Below the pieces are notes generated by a model. That model made no database searches. It was not told where the DNA came from and was given only the letters and a program-made list of their open reading frames with translations. From positions 436,528 through 500,527 of the forward strand of contig NZ_JASKLR010000002.1 in assembly GCF_030124325.1 (NCBI RefSeq): a stretch of DNA of 64,000 nt. Direction: 5' to 3'. This DNA is from Sinorhizobium sp. 8-89 (GTDB lineage: Bacteria; Pseudomonadota; Alphaproteobacteria; Rhizobiales; Rhizobiaceae). The translations under genes and the position numbers were made by a program. Of this stretch, positions 8,031 to 17,263 are shown one piece after another (the stretch's first letter is position 1; every line of letters starts with the position of its first letter).

Positions 8031-9044
8031 GTGACGGCGATGAGTCCCCGGCAATCCATCGTGGCCATAGGGCTCATCGCGACCGCCACCGTCCTGGTCG
8101 TCATCCTCGGCCTGCTGATCGGGGCGAAATCGCTGTCGCTCGGCACCGTGATCCAGGTTCTTTACGCTCCCGACGGAAAGATCGACTCCATTCTCGTCTG
8201 GACGCTGAGGCTGCCGCGAAGCCTTGCCGCGGCGGCCGGTGGCGCCGGTCTTGCCGTTTCCGGCTATGTCCTGCAGGCACTCACCCGCAACCCGCTGGCG
8301 GATCCCGGAATTACCGGCGTCACCGCCGGCGCGATCGCGCCGATCGTCTGCTGTTTCGTGTTCCTGCCGTGGCTTTCATCCGCCTGGTACCCGTTCGTCG
8401 GGCTGGCCGGCGGCCTTGGCGCGGTCTCGGTCACGTTCTGGGTCTCGCACGGCGGACAGGGGCGGCCGCTGCAGCTGGCGCTCGGCGGCGTCAGCGTTTC
8501 CCTCTTTCTCGGGGCGATCACCACCTACGTCCTGCTCCTGACCGGACCGCAGTCGACATCGCTGCTTTTCTGGCTCGCCGGCGGTTTCCAGGGGTGCACC
8601 TGGTCGCACCTCGTCTACATGCTGCCGTGGACCGTTGGCGGCGTCCTGGGCGCGCTGATGCTCAAGCGCGTGATCGGCATGTTCGCGCTCAGCGAACACG
8701 CCGCGGCGGGCATGGGCCTGCAGCTCAACCTCTGGAAGCCGGTCCTGCTCGTCCTCGGCGTCGTTCCGGTCGTCGGCGTCGCCCCGGTTGCCGGGCCGGT
8801 CGCCTTCGTCGGGCTTGCCGCACCGCATATCGCCCGCCTCCTCCGCCCGCGCGGAACCGGATGGGAAATCGGCCTTTGCGCCGCCATCGGAGCGCTGATC
8901 GTCACGGCCGCTGATGTCATCGCGCGCACGATCGCCATCCCGCGGGAGCTGCCCGTCGGAATTCTGACGGCGCTGCTCGGAGGGCCGATCTTCATCTACC
9001 TCGTCCAGAGAGGCCGATTGGAGTTCGCGGGAGACGGCCCATGA
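8031..9044 (+). CDS. FecCD family ABC transporter permease (first)
   Basis: A 337-residue polytopic permease of the BtuC/FecCD/FhuB type with about nine or ten membrane segments. Family motifs are visible: LRLPRSLAAAAGGAGLAVSG, LTRNPLADPGITGVTAGA, and GPVAFVGLAAPHIARLL, the loop that contacts the ATPase. The GTG at 8031 is taken as start; an ATG nine bases later is an alternative. It overlaps the second permease gene by 4 bp (ATGA), so the two are translationally coupled and presumably form a heterodimeric channel. Confidence 0.9.
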   Translation: MTAMSPRQSIVAIGLIATATVLVVILGLLIGAKSLSLGTVIQVLYAPDGKIDSILVWTLRLPRSLAAAAGGAGLAVSGYVLQALTRNPLADPGITGVTAGAIAPIVCCFVFLPWLSSAWYPFVGLAGGLGAVSVTFWVSHGGQGRPLQLALGGVSVSLFLGAITTYVLLLTGPQSTSLLFWLAGGFQGCTWSHLVYMLPWTVGGVLGALMLKRVIGMFALSEHAAAGMGLQLNLWKPVLLVLGVVPVVGVAPVAGPVAFVGLAAPHIARLLRPRGTGWEIGLCAAIGALIVTAADVIARTIAIPRELPVGILTALLGGPIFIYLVQRGRLEFAGDGP

Positions 9045-10093
9045 CATCGAGGCCCACGACGACGCCGCTTTCACCGGTTGCACACCGCTCGCCCCGATGG
9101 CTGCTGCCAGGCGCAGCGGTATTCGTCCTGATGTCCTTTGCGGCCGCGGTCTTCCTCGGCGTCGCGGATATCCCCTTTGAGGATGTCGTGGCGGCCCTGA
9201 CGGGCGAAGGCTCGCCCGAAGCGCGCTCGATCATTCTCGATATCCGCCTTCCCCGGATCGTCACGGGCATTCTCGCCGGAATCCATTTCGCGGTCGCCGG
9301 GCTTCTCCTGCAGACGATCACGCGCAATCCGCTGGCCGATCCGTCACTGATGGGCGTGTCTCAGGGCGCGACGCTCTCTGTGACCCTGTTTTTGCTGTTC
9401 ACGGTCTACATCTTCGCCCCGGGCTCCAACACGCTAGCCGAACTGCCGATTTCCTGGCTGCCGGCGGCGGGTCTCGCCGGGGGAATGCTGGCGGGCGGCG
9501 TCATCTACCTGCTCGCCTTCCGCCTCGGCCTCGGTGCGCTTCGCATCACGCTTTGCGGCGTCGCCGTCGGGGCCGTCCTGCACGCCCTCGCCATCGGCCT
9601 CATCGCCGGCTGGGGCTCGGCCCGCATCGAGATCATCCTCGAATGGCTCTCCGGCAGCCTCTACGCGCGGACCTGGGAGCACGCGCTCTTCCTGCTGCCT
9701 TTCACGATCGCAGGCATGGCCGCCCTACCCGTCCTCTACCGTCCGCTTCTGCTCCTCCATTTCGACGCGCCGGTCGCCCGCTCCTTCGGCCTCGCCTACC
9801 GCCGGCAATTCTCGATCGTGCTGGTGCTCTCCTGCGCGCTCGCGGCAAGCGCGGTCGGCGCCGTCGGGCCGATCGTGTTCGTCGGCCTGATCGTGCCGCA
9901 TCTCGCCCGCTTCCTGGCGGGGCGCAATCTTGTGCTTCTCCTTCCCCTGACCATCGTCACCGGCGCGATCGTCGTAACGCTCGGCGATCTCGTCGGTCGT
10001 CTGGCAGGCGGGGCCGAAGAAATCCCGATCGGCGTCGTCACCGCCCTGTGCGGCGTGCCCCTGCTGCTTGCCCTGCTCCGCAAAACCACGTGA
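9041..10093 (+). CDS. FecCD family ABC transporter permease (second)
   Basis: A 350-residue FecCD permease. It carries the same family signatures as its neighbour: IRLPRIVTGILAGIHFAVAG, ITRNPLADPSLMGVSQGA and GPIVFVGLIVPHLARFL. The ATG overlaps the stop codon of the first permease. With the binding protein and ATPase it completes an importer that moves a ferric siderophore or related metal chelate across the inner membrane. The outer-membrane TonB receptor that such a system needs is not in this window. Confidence 0.9.
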   Translation: MTSRPTTTPLSPVAHRSPRWLLPGAAVFVLMSFAAAVFLGVADIPFEDVVAALTGEGSPEARSIILDIRLPRIVTGILAGIHFAVAGLLLQTITRNPLADPSLMGVSQGATLSVTLFLLFTVYIFAPGSNTLAELPISWLPAAGLAGGMLAGGVIYLLAFRLGLGALRITLCGVAVGAVLHALAIGLIAGWGSARIEIILEWLSGSLYARTWEHALFLLPFTIAGMAALPVLYRPLLLLHFDAPVARSFGLAYRRQFSIVLVLSCALAASAVGAVGPIVFVGLIVPHLARFLAGRNLVLLLPLTIVTGAIVVTLGDLVGRLAGGAEEIPIGVVTALCGVPLLLALLRKTT

Positions 10094-10100
10094 GGCCCCG

Positions 10101-10931
10101 ATGCCGTTGTCCTGCTCCGAGTTGTCCGTCACCTATGGTCGTCGCAAGGCACTGAGCCGCTTTCGGCTGTCGATGAAGAAGGGCGAGGTTCGCGCGCTGA
10201 TCGGTCCGAACGGCTCGGGCAAGAGCACGGCTTTGCAGGCACTCGCCGGCCTCATCAAGCCGGCGGAGGGACGCGCGGAGATCGATAACGTCCCGGTCGC
10301 GTCGATGTCCCGCCGCGCCATCGCGAAGAAGCTCGCCTTCCTGCCGCAGCAGCCGACCGCGCCTGACGAGATGACCGTGGCGCAACTCGTCCGGCAGGGA
10401 CGTTACCCGCATGTCGGCCTCTTTCGCTCCTACGACAGGACAGACGAACAGGCGATCGAATGGGCGCTCGAAAGCACCGGGCTGACCGGTCTCGCCGATC
10501 GCAGCCTGCAGGAGCTTTCCGGCGGCGAGCGCCAGCGCGCGTGGATTTCCGCCGCCCTTGCCCAGGAGGCCGGGATCCTGCTTCTCGACGAGCCGACATC
10601 GTTTCTCGATATCGGTTATCAGGTCGAGGTGCTCGATCTCGTGCACCGGCTCAGCCGCGAGCGGGGCGTGACGATCGTCATGGCGATCCACGACATCAAC
10701 CAGGCCGTGGCGATCAGCGACCGCATCTCGCTCCTCGAGAAAGGCGAACTCCGGTTCGACGGCACCCCGCGTGACCTTGCCGAAAGCGGCCTGATCGAAA
10801 AGACCTTTCGCGTCAGGGGACGGTTCGTCCAGGTGACGCCGGAAAGCCCGCCGCACTTCGACGTCGAGTTGACAAGGCTCCAGCGCCCGTCAGTGACACG
10901 CCTTGTACCGGACCTGCAGAAGTCGCCGTAA
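10101..10931 (+). CDS. ABC transporter ATP-binding protein (FhuC/FecE type)
   Basis: A 276-residue ATPase. It has Walker A GPNGSGKST near residue 36, the Q-loop LPQQPTAPDE, the ABC signature LSGGERQRAWI, Walker B ILLLDEPTSFLDI, and the switch histidine in MAIHDINQA. This order and length fit the ATPases that energise FecCD-type importers. The start at 10101 lies 7 bp after the second permease gene; an upstream in-frame TTG would overlap that gene and is less likely. It is the fourth gene of the importer operon. Confidence 0.92.
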   Translation: MPLSCSELSVTYGRRKALSRFRLSMKKGEVRALIGPNGSGKSTALQALAGLIKPAEGRAEIDNVPVASMSRRAIAKKLAFLPQQPTAPDEMTVAQLVRQGRYPHVGLFRSYDRTDEQAIEWALESTGLTGLADRSLQELSGGERQRAWISAALAQEAGILLLDEPTSFLDIGYQVEVLDLVHRLSRERGVTIVMAIHDINQAVAISDRISLLEKGELRFDGTPRDLAESGLIEKTFRVRGRFVQVTPESPPHFDVELTRLQRPSVTRLVPDLQKSP

Positions 10932-11021
10932 CGCTTTGATTCGCTGCGATTTTGTCGTAAAGCGCCAACGACAACCCTCGCTCCATTGCACTTGCCCAGA
11001 ACTCTCCCGGAGGAAGCACCG

Positions 11022-11711
11022 ATGCCACAAGATGCCAACCAGACGATCCGCACCTGGTACATCGATCCCGATGCCGAGGACAGAATGGCCGACGGCCACG
11101 CCCCGATCTGGCGTCACCTCATCGACCTCGTGGTCGAGCGCGATCTCTCCGAAAAAACCGTCCTCGACTTCGGCTGCAACCAGGGCGGGCTGCTGCGGCA
11201 CCTCCATGCCATCCGGCCCTTCCGCAAGGGCCTTGGCGTCGATATCGCCGAAGATTCCATCGCCAGGGCCGATGCGCTCAAGGGCAATCAGCCGCTGCAG
11301 TATCAGGTCGGCGCAAAGCTCGAAGGCTGGGACGATGAGTTCGACCTGGCGATCAGCCACGAGGTCATCTACCTCATTCCGGATATCGATGCGCACGCGT
11401 CAGACATCTGGCGCGCGCTGAAGCCCGGCGGCGTCTATTACGCGGTCACCGGCTGCCACACCGACAACCCGCTCTGGCCGAAGTGGCGCGAGCTCGTTGC
11501 CCGGCGAACGAATACGGTCGTCCAGGACCGATCCATCACGGATTATGCCCGCTGCTTCTCCAAAGCCGGCTTCGAGGTGTCGGGGCGCAAGCTTGAATAT
11601 GACGGCTTCATCCCCTTCGTCGAGGACGGCTGGACGCCGGATTTCGCCGACGCCCTCGAATACTACACCCGGACCAAAATCGTGTTCCGGCTGGTGAAGC
11701 GGGCTGCGTGA
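11022..11711 (+). CDS. Class I SAM-dependent methyltransferase
   Basis: A 229-residue methyltransferase with SAM motif I LDFGCNQGGLLRHL at about residues 47-60, motif II acidic residue in LGVDIAED, and LKPGGVYYAV as the post-II strand. A GGAGG ribosome-binding site precedes the ATG at 11022. It follows the importer ATPase by 90 bp on the same strand, so it may be co-transcribed; if so it could act on the imported chelator or on a metabolite linked to iron supply, but that is only inference. Its SAM motif (GCNQGG) departs slightly from the usual GxGxG. Confidence 0.82.
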   Translation: MPQDANQTIRTWYIDPDAEDRMADGHAPIWRHLIDLVVERDLSEKTVLDFGCNQGGLLRHLHAIRPFRKGLGVDIAEDSIARADALKGNQPLQYQVGAKLEGWDDEFDLAISHEVIYLIPDIDAHASDIWRALKPGGVYYAVTGCHTDNPLWPKWRELVARRTNTVVQDRSITDYARCFSKAGFEVSGRKLEYDGFIPFVEDGWTPDFADALEYYTRTKIVFRLVKRAA

Positions 11712-11804
11712 TTTCTTGGAGCAAGGCCAGGCGGCATCAGTCAGGCGTTGCTCGACATTGACCGCGCCTAGTCGGCATCGGGGACGGCTAGGTTCACGCC
11801 AGGC

Positions 11805-12197
11805 TCAAGGATTCCAGCCGCCGCTGCCATAGGGACGCGTGATGATTTCGAGCAGGTGGCCGTTCGGATCTTCGAAATAGAGGCCGCGCCCTCCGTCGTG
11901 GTCGTTGGTCTCGCCGGGCCTGCGCTGGCCGGGGTCAGCCCAATATTCGAGGTTCCGCGCGCGGATTCGATCGAATATCGCGTCGAATTCGGCGTCGCCG
12001 ACCAGGAAGGCGTAGTGCTGGCGACTGATCTCGCCTTTCGTGTCCATGTAGTCGAGATTGGCGTCGTTGTCGGTCGTGACCATTTGGAACGGCCCCCAGC
12101 GCCGCGGGGCCGGCAGGCCTAGCATCTCGGCCAGGAACTCTGCCGACGCCTTGCTGTCGCGCGCCGACAGGATCGTGTGATTGAAGTGGATGGCCAT
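11805..12197 (-). CDS. VOC (glyoxalase/bleomycin resistance fold) protein
   Basis: A 130-residue VOC-superfamily protein. It starts with the typical metal-site strand HFNHTILSARDSKASAEFLAE and ends with the second metal-ligand region LYFEDPNGHLLEIITRPYG, where the final Glu is a usual ligand. The start at 12197 is chosen because the VOC fold begins there; the frame is open far upstream only as antisense to the neighbouring gene. It is downstream of an Rrf2-FAD oxidoreductase pair on the same strand (115 bp gap), which suggests a detoxification or redox unit. The substrate is unknown. Confidence 0.85.
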   Translation of the reverse strand: MAIHFNHTILSARDSKASAEFLAEMLGLPAPRRWGPFQMVTTDNDANLDYMDTKGEISRQHYAFLVGDAEFDAIFDRIRARNLEYWADPGQRRPGETNDHDGGRGLYFEDPNGHLLEIITRPYGSGGWNP

Positions 12198-12312
12198 CTT
12201 GGTCTCTCGGAAAAAACATGCGCGGTTCTGTAGGGCAGCTACAAACGCGACGGAGGCCGGGTTAACGCCCCCGGCCGGCTCCTTGTTCCGAGCCGGGCGC
12301 TCCTCACCGAAA

Positions 12313-13194
12313 TCAGAACACCAGCGACCGGTGCAATTGCGCGCCCGCCCAGGCTCCGTCGCCCACGGCGAGCGAGACCGAGTGAGGCGTGCGCGCCGCG
12401 TCGCCGCAGGCGAAGGCGCCGGGGACAGTCGTTTCCTTAGCGGCATCGGTGCGGATCTGCGTGCCGACCGGCGTCTCCTCGATCTCGCAGCCGAGCGACG
12501 CGGCAATCGGCGTCGCAGGGGCATTGCGCGAGGCGGTAAAGAGCCCGGCAAAGGACAGGCTCCGCCCGTCTGCAAGGAGGACGTCGGCGTGGTCCTCGAT
12601 CCGCGTGATGGGCGCATCTTCGATCGTTACGCCCCGCGCCTTCAGATCGCCGCTGGCCGGCGCGTCGAGCGTCACCGCGCCGTTGGTGAAAAACGTCACC
12701 TCGCCCCATTCGGGAATGAGCTGGGCCTGATGCACCGACATCGGCCCGGTCGCGATCACGCCGATCCGGCCCCGGTCGAGTTCGTAGCCGTGGCAATAGG
12801 GGCAGTGGAAGATGCTTCGCCCCCAGCGTTCCGCCACACCGTCGATCTCAGGCAGCCTGTCCGTCACGCCGACGGCAAAGAGCAGCCGACGCCCTTCCTG
12901 CCGCGCGCCGTCCGCCATCGTGACTGTAAAGGCGTCCTTGCTTCCCGCGGCCGTTTCCGCATGGCCGTCGATCCACGTCAGCGTCGGATAGGCGCTGAGC
13001 TGCGCCCGCGCCTTCGCGGCGATTTCGGCGGGGTCCACGCCATCTTGGCCGAGAAAGCCGTGGGAGTGGCTGGCGAAGCGGTTCCGCCTGAGCCCGGCAT
13101 CGATCACGAGGACGCTGCGACGGGCACGGAGAAGCTGGAGGGCGGCGGCCATGCCCGCATAGCTGCCCCCGACGACGATCACGTCATTTTGCAT
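12313..13194 (-). CDS. NAD(P)/FAD-dependent oxidoreductase, thioredoxin-reductase-like
   Basis: A 293-residue flavoprotein. The FAD Rossmann motif VVGGSYAGMAAALQL sits at residues 6-20, a CPYC motif (HCPYCHGYEL) lies near residue 140 at the position of the thioredoxin-reductase disulfide, a second dinucleotide motif follows (GVIATGP), and FACGDAAR marks the C-terminal FAD contact. Length fits the short thioredoxin-reductase-like group. Its start overlaps the end of the Rrf2 regulator gene by 11 bp, showing translational coupling. The electron acceptor partner is not evident nearby. Confidence 0.87.
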   Translation of the reverse strand: MQNDVIVVGGSYAGMAAALQLLRARRSVLVIDAGLRRNRFASHSHGFLGQDGVDPAEIAAKARAQLSAYPTLTWIDGHAETAAGSKDAFTVTMADGARQEGRRLLFAVGVTDRLPEIDGVAERWGRSIFHCPYCHGYELDRGRIGVIATGPMSVHQAQLIPEWGEVTFFTNGAVTLDAPASGDLKARGVTIEDAPITRIEDHADVLLADGRSLSFAGLFTASRNAPATPIAASLGCEIEETPVGTQIRTDAAKETTVPGAFACGDAARTPHSVSLAVGDGAWAGAQLHRSLVF

Positions 13195-13642
13195 TACCCA
13201 CTCCTTTTCTGGCGCGCCGCTCCGCGTGCCGACGGGCAAAGTCGGCGGCGAGATCGGCGAGGGTGACATCGGCAAAGCGGTCGAGCAGCAGCGCCTCGGC
13301 CTCGGCGAAGGCCGCATCGAGCGCGGCGTTCACCGATTGCTCGACGAGGCAGTCCGGCGTCTCGTTGCGATTGCCGATGGCAAAGATCGCAGGCTCGCCC
13401 AGCACCTCATGCAACTGGCGGAGCGTGAGGATGCCAAGGTCGGCCGTGATGGTCCACCCGCCGGCATGCCCGCGCGCTGAGGCCACGATCCCGGCCTCCC
13501 TGAGGAGCCCCATCGTGCGGCGCACCACCACGGGATTGGTGTTCATGCACTCCGCAAGCCTTTCCGACGTCATGGGGCCGTCATGCTCGGCCATGTGCAG
13601 GAGCGCGTGGAGGACTGAAGAGAGACGGCTGTCGCGTTTCAT
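13184..13642 (-). CDS. Rrf2 family transcriptional regulator
   Basis: A 152-residue Rrf2 protein with an N-terminal winged helix-turn-helix (SSVLHALLHMAEHDGPMTSE and VVRRTMGLLREAGIV) and the conserved wing GHAGGWTI. Only one Cys (DCLVE) lies where IscR-like members carry three, so an iron-sulfur cluster is unlikely and a thiol- or ligand-sensing mode is more plausible. It is the first gene of a unit with the thioredoxin-reductase-like protein (overlapping) and then the VOC protein. Autoregulation of this operon is the usual pattern in such regulator-first arrangements. Confidence 0.87.
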   Translation of the reverse strand: MKRDSRLSSVLHALLHMAEHDGPMTSERLAECMNTNPVVVRRTMGLLREAGIVASARGHAGGWTITADLGILTLRQLHEVLGEPAIFAIGNRNETPDCLVEQSVNAALDAAFAEAEALLLDRFADVTLADLAADFARRHAERRARKGVGNAK

Positions 13643-13693
13643 GTAACTTTAATTATTACGAATCTTCGCAAATGGCAAGCGCGATCATGTGGC

Positions 13694-15451
13694 TCAAACG
13701 GCAACTCCCGCGTTACGCAATCCATCGGTCCAAAGGTCAGCATCCTCGTTCAAGCTGCAGATTTCGGCGGTTATCCGTGCGTATAATGCTGCGTCGAAGT
13801 CGGCGGGTAGCTCGCTCGCAGCCTGCTTGGCCTCTTCGATTCTTCCAAGCTGTGCGAGGCAGGCCCCCTCGTTCAGCCGGAAGAAGGGCGGAGGATCGAT
13901 GGGCGATCGATAGGCTTCCAAAGCCGATTCGAATTCGCGGGACAGATAACAGCAGTCCCCCAAGCTGGACACGAACGTCGGCGGCAACAATGGCTCGAAG
14001 CTGCATGCACGCCGAACGAGAGAGAGCCCTTCGTCGTGGGAGCCAGCATATGAGAGAACCATTCCTCTCGCGACTTGCACGTTGATGTCACGCGGGCTCA
14101 TTGCAAGAGCAATTTCCGAATAGCGCAATGCATCCTTCATTGCGCCCGCCAACAGAAAGCATGCCGCTACGCTCGTCAGGACGAACGGATCGGACTTGCC
14201 GCTCCTTAGCGCCAGACGGGCGTAATCGATGGAGAGCCGCTTGCGTTCCTGGTCCGTCTCTCGTGCCGGTTCGCTGAACCGCCAATAAGCGTACATCAGC
14301 GATAGCGATGCAAGGGCCGGCGCGTACGCCGGATCGATGGCGGCGGCATCATGCATATGTTGGCGGGCGGTCGCCTCATCGCCGTTTCGCCAAGCATCCC
14401 CCGCGCGCAGCCAACTCGTATAGGCAGAGACGCTTGTCGTCGGATTTCTGGATCGCGCTGTGCTCGCAACTGTCTGCAAATTGAAAAACAGCCTTCCGAT
14501 GATCGCGTCGACGATCTCGTCCTGGACGGCGAAGATGTCCTCGACAGGGCGATCGAAGCGCTCTGCGAAGACTTGGCGTCCCGTATAGGCGTCGACGAGT
14601 TGCACCGTCGCGCGAACATGTTGACCCGCAAGTCGGATGCCTCCCGTCACGACAACATCGGCCCCGAGCTTGCGTCCCAGCTCGGCGGCGTTCACCGGCT
14701 GATCCTTGTAGGCGAAGGCGGTGCTGCGGGCGACGACGGACAGGTCTCGGTGCTTGCTGAGCTCTGTTACGAGGTCTTCGGTGATTCCGTCTGCGAAATA
14801 GCTCTGATCGTCACGACCGGACAGATTGGCGAACGGCATGACGACGATGGTCGTAAATTCACGAGAAGCGTTCGCCGGCGCGGCCAGAGGATCGATCTGG
14901 GCCGCCGGACCCGATATGTCGATGGCATATGCCCTGACGGGATTTTGGATATTCTTCAGCTTGACGGCGCCCAGGTCTCTCGTCGGAACGGTGATCTTGC
15001 CCTGGATCTCGTCGAAGACCTTGCCCGATACGCAGATGCCGCCGGGCTCGGCCAACTGTTCCAGCCGAGCCGCAATGTTGACGCCATCACCAAAGATGTC
15101 CTCGCCCTGACCGACAATATCGCCGAGGTTTATTCCTATTCGGAAGACTATCCTTCGCAGGTCCGGAAGTGGGGCATTGGCTTCCCTCATCTGCCGCTGA
15201 ATACGGATCGAGCAGTCGACCGCTCGCACAACGCTTGCAAATTCGAGGAGCAGACCATCGCCAAGGAGCTTCACGATCCTGCCGCTGCACTCCCGAACAA
15301 GCGGTTCGATAACGGTCGCACGGGCTTCAGCGAGAGCACGGAGTGTTTCCGACTCGTCTGCCTCCATCATGCGGGAGTAGCCGACGACGTCCGCGACAAC
15401 GACGGAAGCCAAACGACGGTCGGTTGGGCTTATCGAAGACGGCTCGCCCAT
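13694..15451 (-). CDS. Class III adenylate/guanylate cyclase with TolB-like and TPR regions
   Basis: A 585-residue protein. Residues about 12-180 form a class III cyclase catalytic domain (SVVVADVVGYSRMMEADE with the metal Asp, KLLGDGLLLEF, and RIGINLGDIVGQGEDIFG with DGVNIAARLE). Residues about 205-330 resemble the TolB/FlgO-type domain (VVMPFANLSGRDDQSYFADG), and the rest is TPR-like helical repeat. Rhizobial genomes hold many cyclases of this architecture. It would make cAMP or cGMP in response to an unknown signal. No membrane segment is apparent. The ATG at 15451 sits just before the catalytic domain. Confidence 0.9.
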   Translation of the reverse strand: MGEPSSISPTDRRLASVVVADVVGYSRMMEADESETLRALAEARATVIEPLVRECSGRIVKLLGDGLLLEFASVVRAVDCSIRIQRQMREANAPLPDLRRIVFRIGINLGDIVGQGEDIFGDGVNIAARLEQLAEPGGICVSGKVFDEIQGKITVPTRDLGAVKLKNIQNPVRAYAIDISGPAAQIDPLAAPANASREFTTIVVMPFANLSGRDDQSYFADGITEDLVTELSKHRDLSVVARSTAFAYKDQPVNAAELGRKLGADVVVTGGIRLAGQHVRATVQLVDAYTGRQVFAERFDRPVEDIFAVQDEIVDAIIGRLFFNLQTVASTARSRNPTTSVSAYTSWLRAGDAWRNGDEATARQHMHDAAAIDPAYAPALASLSLMYAYWRFSEPARETDQERKRLSIDYARLALRSGKSDPFVLTSVAACFLLAGAMKDALRYSEIALAMSPRDINVQVARGMVLSYAGSHDEGLSLVRRACSFEPLLPPTFVSSLGDCCYLSREFESALEAYRSPIDPPPFFRLNEGACLAQLGRIEEAKQAASELPADFDAALYARITAEICSLNEDADLWTDGLRNAGVAV

Positions 15452-15678
15452 TTGCCCCCCATGTCTCCCGTAGACGCCGTGCCGCGGAAAATAGCACTTT
15501 CTTCATCCCGGGTCAGTTGTCATGAACAAGCCAGGGTGACCATAGCAGACAGTCATGCTGGCGAGGACCGGACCTTCGCTTCCGGCGCCCGGCCAGCTCA
15601 GGGGACGAGGTCGGCTGTACGACCGCAGGGGGTCCGGGTGTAGTAGCTGCCGCGAACCGGCGCTACATCTTTGACCGC

Positions 15679-16608
15679 TCACACCCTTGCTGACCGGACA
15701 CTGTGGCCAATCGCCTGCGCATCCTTGTCGCAACGGTCGGCCTCGGTCTCGATCTCGATGGTGCAGTGGACGATGCCATGCCGCTCCTCCGCGAGATCCC
15801 GTACGGCTTGTCTGATGCCAGCCGCGTCGGCCGCGGACGATCCCTGCATAACCACGTGGACTTCGAGCGCGCGGTGCTCCTCATCGATCGCGAAGACGTG
15901 CAGATCGTGGACGTTCCCTATACCTCCGACGTCGTTGAGATCGCGGAGCAGACCGGCGACATCGACTTCAACTGGCGCTCCCATCATCAGTATCCGGATG
16001 GAGCCTCCGATCTCGGTGACGGCCTGGTAGAGAACGTAGGCTGCGATTGCGATCGTAACGGCAGGATCGAGCCAGACCCAGCCGTAGAGAAGAACGAGGC
16101 TGCCGGCGACGATAACTCCGACCGACCCCAGTGCATCCGCCACGTTGTGCAAAAAGGCAGCCCGGATGTTCATGCTGGTCTTCGACATCGCATAGGTCAG
16201 CATCGCCGTAACGATGTCGATTACCAGAGCGATGGCTGCGACGATGACAATCGTCCATCCTTCAATAGGCGCCGGCGTTATGAAGCGCATCACGGCCTCA
16301 TACACGAGGTACAGGCCAATCATGATCAGCGTGGTGTAGTTGATCAGCGCCGCCACGATCTCGGCGCGGACATAGCCAAAGGTCATCGCCGCGTCCGCGG
16401 GCTTGCGCGCAATCTTCCGCGCGGCGTAGGCGATGAGCAGGGATACAGCGTCGCTGAAATTGTGAAGCGCATCGGCGATCAGCGCCAGGCTGCCCGACAG
16501 GATGCCTCCAGCGACCTGGGCAAAGGTCAGCAGCAGGTTGACTGCTACTGCCCAGGCCATGCGTTTGTCGCCACCGCTCGTGCCGTCGTGGTGGTGATGT
16601 CCGCTCAT
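15679..16608 (-). CDS. Cation diffusion facilitator (CDF) metal efflux protein
   Basis: A 309-residue CDF transporter. The N-terminus is His-rich (MSGHHHHDG), followed by six membrane segments. The two transport-site motifs are present: HNFSDAVSLL in TM2 and HNVADALGS in TM5, the HxxxD pairs typical of zinc-selective CDF members. The cytoplasmic C-terminal domain includes DLHVFAIDEEHRALEVHVVM. It would export Zn2+ or a related divalent ion from the cytoplasm using the proton gradient. The frame is open upstream of 16608, but homology starts at the His-rich segment. Confidence 0.9.
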   Translation of the reverse strand: MSGHHHHDGTSGGDKRMAWAVAVNLLLTFAQVAGGILSGSLALIADALHNFSDAVSLLIAYAARKIARKPADAAMTFGYVRAEIVAALINYTTLIMIGLYLVYEAVMRFITPAPIEGWTIVIVAAIALVIDIVTAMLTYAMSKTSMNIRAAFLHNVADALGSVGVIVAGSLVLLYGWVWLDPAVTIAIAAYVLYQAVTEIGGSIRILMMGAPVEVDVAGLLRDLNDVGGIGNVHDLHVFAIDEEHRALEVHVVMQGSSAADAAGIRQAVRDLAEERHGIVHCTIEIETEADRCDKDAQAIGHSVRSARV

Positions 16609-16782
16609 GCTTGTATCTCCAAGATCGACCGCTCTGAAAGTAGAGTCCGACGGCCCATTTTCCAGCTTATGCTGGCCCTGACTGGCGCTGCGATCACCCA
16701 CGGCTAATTCCAGGCACGTCCGCTTGCCCATGCCTGCAAACCACGTTAGGCCTCGCGAGGACCCCACACTTCAGGAGAACTC

Positions 16783-17157
16783 ATGTTCGACCACGTCAAA
16801 TTCGGAGTCAGCGACTATGCGGCGAGTAAAACGTTCTTCCTCAAGGCACTCGAACCGCTCGGCGTAGCTGTGGTCTCGGAGGGGCCGCCTTCGTACGGTG
16901 TCGAGCTTAGTCCAAAAGGTAAGGCTTCCTTGTGCCTGTACCAAACCGGAGAGAAGCCGGCGCATCTGCACTTGGCGTTCACGGCCGAAAATCGCCAGCA
17001 AGTCGAAGCGTTCTATCGCGCGGCTCTGCAGGCGGGTGGCAAAGACAATGGTGCGCCCGGTCTGCGCCCGCACTACCACGCGAACTACTATGCAGCTTTC
17101 GTCATTGGTCCGGATGGGCACAACATCGAAGTGGTTTGCCACGAGCCCGAGGCCTGA
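16783..17157 (+). CDS. VOC family (glyoxalase-fold) protein
   Basis: A 124-residue single-domain VOC protein. It begins with the characteristic FDHVKFGVSDYAASKTFFL, has the central HLHLAFTA strand and PHYHANYYAAFVIGPDGHNI near the end, with His and Glu (IEVVCHE) at the usual metal positions. A CAGGAGAACTC ribosome-binding site precedes the ATG. It is divergent from the CDF gene. The stop codon sits within a 15-bp sequence that is duplicated in tandem (17151-17180). Such proteins act as lactoylglutathione lyases, dioxygenases or resistance proteins; the activity is not assigned. Confidence 0.85.
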   Translation: MFDHVKFGVSDYAASKTFFLKALEPLGVAVVSEGPPSYGVELSPKGKASLCLYQTGEKPAHLHLAFTAENRQQVEAFYRAALQAGGKDNGAPGLRPHYHANYYAAFVIGPDGHNIEVVCHEPEA

Positions 17158-17180
17158 TCCTTCCAGGCCTGATCCTTCCA
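17151..17180. repeat. Tandem duplication of 15 bp over a stop codon
   Basis: GGCCTGATCCTTCCA occurs twice back to back. The first copy contains the TGA stop of the preceding VOC gene; the second is outside the gene. Confidence 0.9.
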
Positions 17181-17241
17181 TTGGGGGGACGTCCACAAGC
17201 GGGCTTCGCCCCTTGCGGCCGCCCCTCACGTCAAACGTCAA

Positions 17242-17263
17242 GCCGCATGATCAGACATGCGGC
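17242..17263. other. Perfect 8-bp stem-loop between VOC and methyltransferase genes
   Basis: GCCGCATG and CATGCGGC are separated by ATCAGA. It lies 85 bp after the VOC stop and lacks a following T-run, so it may be a transcript-end hairpin or a regulatory palindrome rather than a standard terminator. Confidence 0.5.

Noticed and set aside
12181-13266. 361-residue plus-strand frame
   Set aside because: Antisense of the thioredoxin-reductase-like gene.
14351-15643. 430-residue plus-strand frame
   Set aside because: Antisense of the cyclase-TPR gene, which has clear motifs on the minus strand.
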